A stretch of 46,380 bases of DNA from Oscillospiraceae bacterium (GTDB taxonomy: Bacteria; Bacillota; Clostridia; UMGS1810). The position numbers were made by a program, and so were the translations under genes. This document shows positions 42,601-46,380 of this stretch, piece after piece; position 1 is the stretch's first letter, and each line of letters opens with the position of its first letter. A model generated the notes under the pieces. The model saw only the letters and a list, made by a program, of their open reading frames with translations, was not told the origin of the DNA and did no database searches. The stretch is taken from the NCBI GenBank assembly GCA_015068975.1, contig SVJM01000015.1, positions 1-46,380 on the forward strand. The letters are read 5' to 3'.

Positions 42601-44636
42601 GCGCGGTTCAGAATGTTATAAGCAATCCAACAAAGAAAACAGATGTTATAAATAAGGTAATCACATCACTCCTTGCAGGTGATGACAACAACGACAAGAC
42701 AGAAGTAAAAGCACTTGTTCTCAAAATGATTACAAAGCAGGGCAAGGACGAAACAGTAAACGAGCTTACAGGTTATCTCAAAGACAATCTTGATACAAAT
42801 GATTATGCACTCACAGGTGTAGTAAATTACGTTTATGAAAACCGTAATACTGAAATTGCAAAGATTGTTTCACATATCAAGAAACCTGCAGCAAGTACTC
42901 TTGTTATAAAAATTTCTTCAGAAATCGTTGCAGTACCTGCAGACAGAGCAGAAATCATCAGGACTATTGTTTCAGTTATAACAAAGACTGCATATGCAGA
43001 TAAGAAGAGTGAAATTATTGATCAGGCAATCAATAAACTTGTTTCAGATTCAGAAGAACTTACAAAGTATATTACTTCTATTTTTGAAAATGATGATGAG
43101 TTCGGCACAAAGAAGAATACATTTGTAAGTTCTATAAAGAATGTTATCTTTGCAAATAGTTCTACAGCAAAAGCTGATATCAAGCAGTTTGTAAATGTAA
43201 TCATTTCATCTTCAAATACATTTGGCAAACGAACTCTTATCAGTACTTACATTGATGATATCTGGACTGTGGAAGATGACAGAACAGAATTTATCGGAAA
43301 AATTGCTGAGGAATTTGTGACAAAGCCATTGGTACGTGCACAGGTTATGGTTGATGCAATTGAAGCAATAAACAACACACCTGCACTTAAGGATGACCTT
43401 GTAAACAGGATCATAGCTTTCATTGAAGAATCTGATGATCATATGGAAGCAGTTGTAGAAAAAGTTGTACAAAAGATGATGGGCGACGGAACAACACCGG
43501 GAGACGATACACTCAAGGAAGAAATGATTGACTTTATTGTTAAGTACCTTAAGGAGCATCCTGAGGATCTTGATGATATAGTTGACGAAGTACTTGAGGA
43601 TGATCCGAATGTAGACGGTGAACTTGGTGATATCTTGAATGAATTTGTTCGTCAGCTTATCAAAGAAGATAAGTTTGTTATCAACAAAGAAAACAAGTTT
43701 ATTGCAGAGGGAATGCAGATCAAGCTTTCAGAAATGACTGAATACACAGATCTTTTCGAAATGTTACCTGAAAATGTGGAAAAGCTCTACAAGAAAATAG
43801 AGAAATTCCTTCCAAAGGATATCATTCAGAGACTTTATTCAGAAACAGTCAATGCATACCTTGCACAGCTTACAGCAGGTATCAATGCTGTGACAGATTC
43901 ACAGAATGGTGAAGCAGAAACATTTATGACTATGGTTGTAAACCCTGTTATAGATCTTCTCAATCCACTCTATGAGAGAGCAATGAATAAGGCTGAAATG
44001 AAGCTTAATAACCACTTTGCGTACAACGAAAATGAATACCTGCAGGAACTTGTGCATATTCTTACACCTGAAGCAATGCTTGAAGGTGATGACAGCCTTG
44101 CAACAGATATTCTTTCAGGATATAAGTTCAAAGAATTTGATGACTACTATTTCTTGCTTATGAGATTAAGCGTTCTTACAGACGATACAGCTCAGTGGTA
44201 TATGGATAATGTGGGACAGGAAAAGACAGAACAGTATATGGATTCTATCCAGTCAAGAGTGCTTAAGGCATTCAGCTATTACAACAAGTTCCTTGCAATA
44301 GTGGATGAATATACAAAGACAAGAGATCTTCCTGATAAGCTTGACAACGAATATGTAAATAAGCTTATAAACATTCTTGATTCCAAGTTCCCATTCTTTG
44401 ACAAGCTTCTTGATAAGTTTGATGGTTCAAAGGTTGACAGACCGCTTAAAGATTCTGATTATGAAAAGCTTTATCAGATTGTAGATTTGCTCTTCAGAAA
44501 CAGAACCTTTGTTGCAGATGATTTGTTTGACTCATCATATGCTGATAAGCTCAATAAATTCAGATATGATGAAGACACCTACAAAGTGACAAATGACAAA
44601 GTAGGTACAGCCAGAATGGAAAGAGAATATGAATAA
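36681..44636 (+). CDS. Giant SLH protein with about 14 InlB-type repeats and a long helical tail
   Basis: A 2651-residue secreted protein; I choose TTG 36681 because AAGGGG at 36665-36670 is ten bases upstream. Order: signal peptide (1 to about 32, ending VAGAAQ), three SLH domains (about 33-215), a beta-rich spacer, a Gly/Ser linker (about 322-337), thirteen clear InlB B/Flg_new-type repeats plus one degenerate repeat (about 340-1360; typical ends TLYAKW and FxGWYKD), and about 1290 acidic, helical residues. It is anchored to wall polymer by SLH; the repeats make a long stalk. No enzyme domain is visible. The tail is described further in the findings. Confidence 0.85.
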   Translation: MAKKMKRLLSLFVCVVMIVSSFAFTTVAGAAQFKDMPNNWSTAALTHAVNNDLLRGKGDGMLCPDDYLTRAEMATVINRAFNAKVAADISAYLDVSPSEWYHNEFGKALNMQTFYGTGDNMFRPQNTITREEVFIAIARALVVSTNDYSVLDKFDDGSDVSSWAKEFVSALVSNGYVNGYGNGLILPKNNITRAEFAQLLYNIFKQYITEPGTYDDVVNDGGVVIRNEGISLSDVTINGDLVIADGVGEGILTLKNVKVNGRLLVRGSKQITVTDCVFTEGIVVKNVNGVVHFDNYRSEPEFNILTEVTKATFKDDSYSIGFGGGSSGGSGGSGGPADIKYNITLNLNGGSLAPGVNNVLKWRQGSTLATSNLPVVSKPNFIFGGWYKDAAFTESFTSEVVTGAFDLYAKWMAEVTFDSVGGSTVPSEIVEIGATVAEPATPTLTNKVFSGWYVDSAYTTAFNFATPITQNTTLYARWTDIPITTYTVTFNSMGGSAVAPVTVNENDMITEPAHPSKTGYDFAGWYKDSAYTQSFAFNTEPIVSDITLYAKWTIKTFTVTFVTGNGATIIPPYFNVPYDTLISNPGTPSRTGYSFAGWYKGENGTGGVFDFATDKITANTTIYAHWNSLYYKLHYNTLGGTINGVENPFVNVNHGESTLAPDDPVKPNAVFGGWFKDAEYTTPFVFMVDEITEETTIYAKWTYTVEFNTNGGSFVAPQPVVHGKFATEPQVPSNPGNFFGGWFIDAACTVAFNFETPVTESTTLYAKWSPIPVTMYTVTFYSDGGSAVAPQTVSNGSKITKPADPTKEGYTFNGWLKPDNSAFDFANDTITGNITLKATWTINEYTVTFNPDNGEATDEVSVNHGDLVARPTDPSKIGYTFDKWTKLDGTEFDFSTPITGNITLKATWTKNEYTVTFDANGGYPVPAAQTVEHGECATKPADPAKQGFDFLGWYIGADEYNFATYVTSGITLVARWEVKKFTVSFDSMGGSSVSPVNNVEYGTKINEPSEPSMTGYTFKGWYKDTNYVNSFDFANDVIISNITLYAKWEISEYTVTFETYGGSVINPQTVTHGNKANKPYPNPVKDGHTFVKWINVSGDEFDFNTPITKDTELYAQWLINKYLVEFETNGGSAVDSQLIEYEGYVTEPTAPTKDGYIFEGWYKEDTFVNEFDFASDIITKDTTLYAKWEPIPVEYVTVTFVTNCANTLDDEEIIKGTKISQPTVENQGYTLVGWYTTEDFQDGTKIDFDTYTFDVSITIYAKWEANPVYYTVKFYDGMSDEYLEGEETYLSGSLIPQSDIPAATKYNYEGFYKDSTISSLYAGDEYQHYIDPLWLYKGDDDKWKVFDLTTDIVEKDLELHYGAKWLELAAYVNQLNHEFQVKTPYELDLTDSYLTNVFKDMLFRNRNNLNNAYNLPQVDEKKAQIMSKLTASGLIDEDKNILIQYIKLRFAQLIGEENLRDFIVENAKKQLSSNDGLKDTLTEYIDSHSEQEVEKLIIKAIDKQLNNPITRDETIQMIEELVLDVIERNPAMFADMIEDYIETEIAEGREDDVESLIVKIITDGMDADTLKTVALKVDMKPYIDAYIDDLTIDQLKSYYDKIVNKFINNENFKTYINEYAVAVDDDTLKAFMKGYINTTGEGKVFSDYLTDMTDEDLTKYISDNLKDVIDDVDINEYITGYIEGLSEAKFKEYTTLYINSLDADTKESYIKTYLDTLTTEELASRVADYVLGLEDVAGELKTYIGKISDEALVEYISNYIKENTTNATIVGYIIDYVKTEIAAATPNATVMSKVTEFVTGNASSIDEVKSVMKDVLPKYAKTISEAAITSRITEYFDTAEGQADFINILRKYLASEGYTQSNIDSILSNDAEILTHKTEAIEYVVDEIRKNNSEVFEKDPVTGEFTNTWVNVDKVASSFISNTDFIAEMITVPGVMGEILKNGNAVNVITAKETFRTQIMNMLVDPLNQTVMNSAVQNVISNPTKKTDVINKVITSLLAGDDNNDKTEVKALVLKMITKQGKDETVNELTGYLKDNLDTNDYALTGVVNYVYENRNTEIAKIVSHIKKPAASTLVIKISSEIVAVPADRAEIIRTIVSVITKTAYADKKSEIIDQAINKLVSDSEELTKYITSIFENDDEFGTKKNTFVSSIKNVIFANSSTAKADIKQFVNVIISSSNTFGKRTLISTYIDDIWTVEDDRTEFIGKIAEEFVTKPLVRAQVMVDAIEAINNTPALKDDLVNRIIAFIEESDDHMEAVVEKVVQKMMGDGTTPGDDTLKEEMIDFIVKYLKEHPEDLDDIVDEVLEDDPNVDGELGDILNEFVRQLIKEDKFVINKENKFIAEGMQIKLSEMTEYTDLFEMLPENVEKLYKKIEKFLPKDIIQRLYSETVNAYLAQLTAGINAVTDSQNGEAETFMTMVVNPVIDLLNPLYERAMNKAEMKLNNHFAYNENEYLQELVHILTPEAMLEGDDSLATDILSGYKFKEFDDYYFLLMRLSVLTDDTAQWYMDNVGQEKTEQYMDSIQSRVLKAFSYYNKFLAIVDEYTKTRDLPDKLDNEYVNKLINILDSKFPFFDKLLDKFDGSKVDRPLKDSDYEKLYQIVDLLFRNRTFVADDLFDSSYADKLNKFRYDEDTYKVTNDKVGTARMEREYE

Positions 44637-44654
44637 AAATAAGGAGGATGCACA

Positions 44655-46235
44655 ATGAAAAAAACACTATCAATACTGCTTGTTTTGTGCATGACATTAT
44701 CTCTCCTTTTTGCAAACAGTGTAATGGCAGCTCCAACAGTGACATTCAGTGATGTCACTGCTGGAACTGAGTTGGGTAATGCAATATACAAGCTTGTAGA
44801 ATCAGGCGTTGTTGTAGGTTATCCTGATGGCACATTTAAGGCTGATAATCACCTCACCCGTGCAGAGCTCACCAAAATGGTGAATCTTGTATTCGGATAT
44901 ACTGAGGCTGATACAGTGGGCTTTACAGATGTGACCGATGCAGATTGGTTTAAGCCATATGTGCTTGTTGCAAAGAAGGCAGGATATATTATGGGGTTTG
45001 AAGATGGCTCCTTCAGAGGAAACTCAAACCTTACAAGAGAACAGGCTTGTGCTATTATCGCAAGATGTGCAGGTCTTAAAGAAACAAAAATGTTTATTAA
45101 AATAGCTGACCCTGTTTCAGATTGGGCGGATGTTGATGTAAAGAAGGTAATTGCTGCAGGATTTATGAACCTTGAAGAAGGGGACAAATTCAGAGCAAAG
45201 GAAGATATCACAAGAGGTGAACTTTCTATACTTCTTACAAGATATATGAATGAAAAAGCCAAGGAACAGCCAACCGTACCAAATGTTAATATTGGCGGCG
45301 GTGGAAGCACCGGTGGCGGTGGAAGCACCGGTGGCGGCGGAAGCACTGGTGGCGGTGGAAGTACCGGTGGTGGCGGAAGCACCGGTGGTGGTGGAAGCAC
45401 TGGTGGTGGCGGAAGTACCGGTGGCACAGAAACACCGGATCCGGAACCTGTTACCTATACTGTAGCATTTGATTCTGACGGAGGATCAGATGTTGCATCA
45501 AAGACAGTAAACGAGGGCTCAAAGGTTACTAAGCCTTCCAATCCTACAAAAGAGGGTCATACATTTGATTCATGGGTAGGTGAAGATGGAGCTGAATTTG
45601 ATTTTAACACACCAATCACTTCTGATATCACTCTTAAGGCAACTTGGAATGTGAAGAAGTACAAGGTTAAGTTTGATTTTAACGGTGGTACACTTAACGG
45701 TGAAGAAAGTATTGAAGTAGAAGTTAACTGGAACGAAACTGTTGCAAATCCGGGTGCTCCTTCAAAGGAACCTCTTGGAAGATTTGAATTTGAGTTTGAA
45801 GGTTATATGACTTCAAAAAACGGTGACGAAGAGTATGATTTCAGTACTCCCGTTGTAAATAATTTCACTGTATATGCATCATGGAAGGAGATTTCTTCCT
45901 CAGAGGACCAACAGGAGCTTTATGACAACCTTTGCGGTCTTATTTCTGCTATAGACAACACACGACCAAGACCTACCGGAAGCTACAAGGTTATCCTTGT
46001 TGACAATCTCAGAGTTGCTTTCGATGGTGCCAAAACAGCATATGAGAATGGCGAAGTGATTACAAAAGAATTCCTGAAAGAGCATTACGATCACGAATAT
46101 GATATGGCGAAACTTGAGTTTAACTCTATGACAGAGGGAGAAGGCGGAGAACAGGAACAATTCCTTAACTATTGTTTCTACAATTTCGACCCATATCTCA
46201 CTTTCCTTATGGCATTCTTTGAAGTAAGTTTTTAA
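44655..46235 (+). CDS. SLH protein with (GGGGST)7 linker and two InlB-type repeats
   Basis: A 526-residue secreted protein, 18 bases after the giant gene and preceded by AAGGAGG. A signal peptide (1 to about 26, VMAAPT) leads into three SLH domains (about 28-200), seven exact GGGGST units (214-255), two B-type repeats (about 265-415, TLKATW and TVYASW ends) and a C-terminal domain of about 110 residues that I do not recognise. The same building blocks are used in the giant neighbour, so the two probably arose from a common ancestor and act together on the cell surface. Confidence 0.85.
   Translation: MKKTLSILLVLCMTLSLLFANSVMAAPTVTFSDVTAGTELGNAIYKLVESGVVVGYPDGTFKADNHLTRAELTKMVNLVFGYTEADTVGFTDVTDADWFKPYVLVAKKAGYIMGFEDGSFRGNSNLTREQACAIIARCAGLKETKMFIKIADPVSDWADVDVKKVIAAGFMNLEEGDKFRAKEDITRGELSILLTRYMNEKAKEQPTVPNVNIGGGGSTGGGGSTGGGGSTGGGGSTGGGGSTGGGGSTGGGGSTGGTETPDPEPVTYTVAFDSDGGSDVASKTVNEGSKVTKPSNPTKEGHTFDSWVGEDGAEFDFNTPITSDITLKATWNVKKYKVKFDFNGGTLNGEESIEVEVNWNETVANPGAPSKEPLGRFEFEFEGYMTSKNGDEEYDFSTPVVNNFTVYASWKEISSSEDQQELYDNLCGLISAIDNTRPRPTGSYKVILVDNLRVAFDGAKTAYENGEVITKEFLKEHYDHEYDMAKLEFNSMTEGEGGEQEQFLNYCFYNFDPYLTFLMAFFEVSF
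45294..45419 (+). repeat. Seven tandem 18-bp units encoding GGGGST
   Basis: The unit GGCGGTGGAAGCACCGGT is repeated seven times with only third-base changes (GGC/GGT, ACC/ACT, AGC/AGT). The protein is unchanged although the DNA has drifted, which shows selection on the flexible linker. Repeats of this kind can gain or lose units by slippage. Confidence 0.95.
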
Positions 46236-46253
46236 AAAATCAAGTATAGTAAT

Positions 46254-46380
46254 GGGACTGTAAAAATCTATTTTTACAGTCCCTGTTGAATTTAAGGGGA
46301 TAGGAAAAAGACTTCGTGATAGGATAAACTGAGCCGAAACCTTTGGTTTCGGGTTACCCGAAGGTGTATGCGATACACCG
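46254..46380 (+). repeat. Dispersed structured repeat, copy 2 (cut by the window end)
   Basis: A perfect 13-bp hairpin GGGACTGTAAAAA/TTTTTACAGTCCC (46254-46266 with 46271-46283) is followed by sequence almost identical to copy 1 up to the last base of the window. It lies 18 bases after the SLH gene stop and may also end its transcription. Confidence 0.85.

Noticed and set aside
45294-45419. CRISPR array
   Set aside because: The units are contiguous 18-mers without spacers and encode a protein linker.
44849-45427. 192-codon Pro-rich minus-strand frame
   Set aside because: It is the antisense of the GGGGST linker and SLH domains, with no ribosome binding site.

Overview
This window looks like chromosomal DNA from an anaerobic, low-GC member of the Bacillota, class Clostridia; a gut or related anoxic habitat is likely. 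The evidence is the paired GlgC/GlgD glycogen genes, several S-layer-homology (SLH) surface proteins, strong AGGAGG-type ribosome binding sites, TTGACA/TATAAT promoters with 17-bp spacers, and an OLE RNA locus. The genus cannot be fixed from the sequence alone.

Layout. 1-0.7 kb: the 3' end of an SLH protein followed in frame by an orphan coding remnant. 0.9-11.1 kb: a complete glycogen block, glgB-glgC-glgD-glgA-glgP plus a GH13 glycosidase, preceded by phased A-tracts and a promoter. 11.2-12.1 kb: a polysaccharide deacetylase. 12.1-12.4 kb: a dispersed hairpin-rich repeat. 12.5-14.0 kb (minus strand): trmD and a methyltransferase. 14.1-17.3 kb: an operon with a condensation-fold acyltransferase, a zinc-ribbon membrane protein and a Gfo/Idh/MocA oxidoreductase. 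17.3-18.1 kb: a non-coding stretch of inverted repeats, tRNA debris and an intact minus-strand tRNA-Leu(GAG). 18.1-18.8 kb: purC. 18.9-21.7 kb: a divergent copy of the dispersed repeat, a Cys-rich membrane protein, an SGNH hydrolase, a metallo-beta-lactamase-fold protein and an AraC regulator. 21.9-26.0 kb: a type I dehydroquinate-dehydratase-like gene, an SDR, an MDR and an FAD oxidoreductase, with an AraC-type direct-repeat operator in front. 26.1-30.8 kb: OLE RNA, OapA, dxs, tlyA and radC. 30.8-35.5 kb: a lipoprotein, a TetM-like GTPase fused to a Rae1/YacP ribonuclease domain, and two pseudouridine synthases. 35.7-46.2 kb: a membrane-anchored acidic protein and two SLH/InlB-repeat surface proteins, one of 2651 residues. 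The window ends inside a second close copy of the dispersed repeat.

How the parts work together. The first block makes ADP-glucose, polymerises and branches glycogen, then degrades it. The OLE/OapA locus keeps its usual link to isoprenoid synthesis (dxs) and rRNA methylation (tlyA). The GTPase-nuclease fusion and the two pseudouridine synthases form a compact translation-related group. The ends of the window encode the cell surface.

The most striking items are the EF-G/TetM-type GTPase fused to an A-site endoribonuclease domain, the OLE ribonucleoprotein locus, the dispersed structured repeat whose copies show an apparently compensatory helix, the giant SLH protein with a long unrecognised helical tail, and the AraC operator with exact 21-bp half-site spacing.
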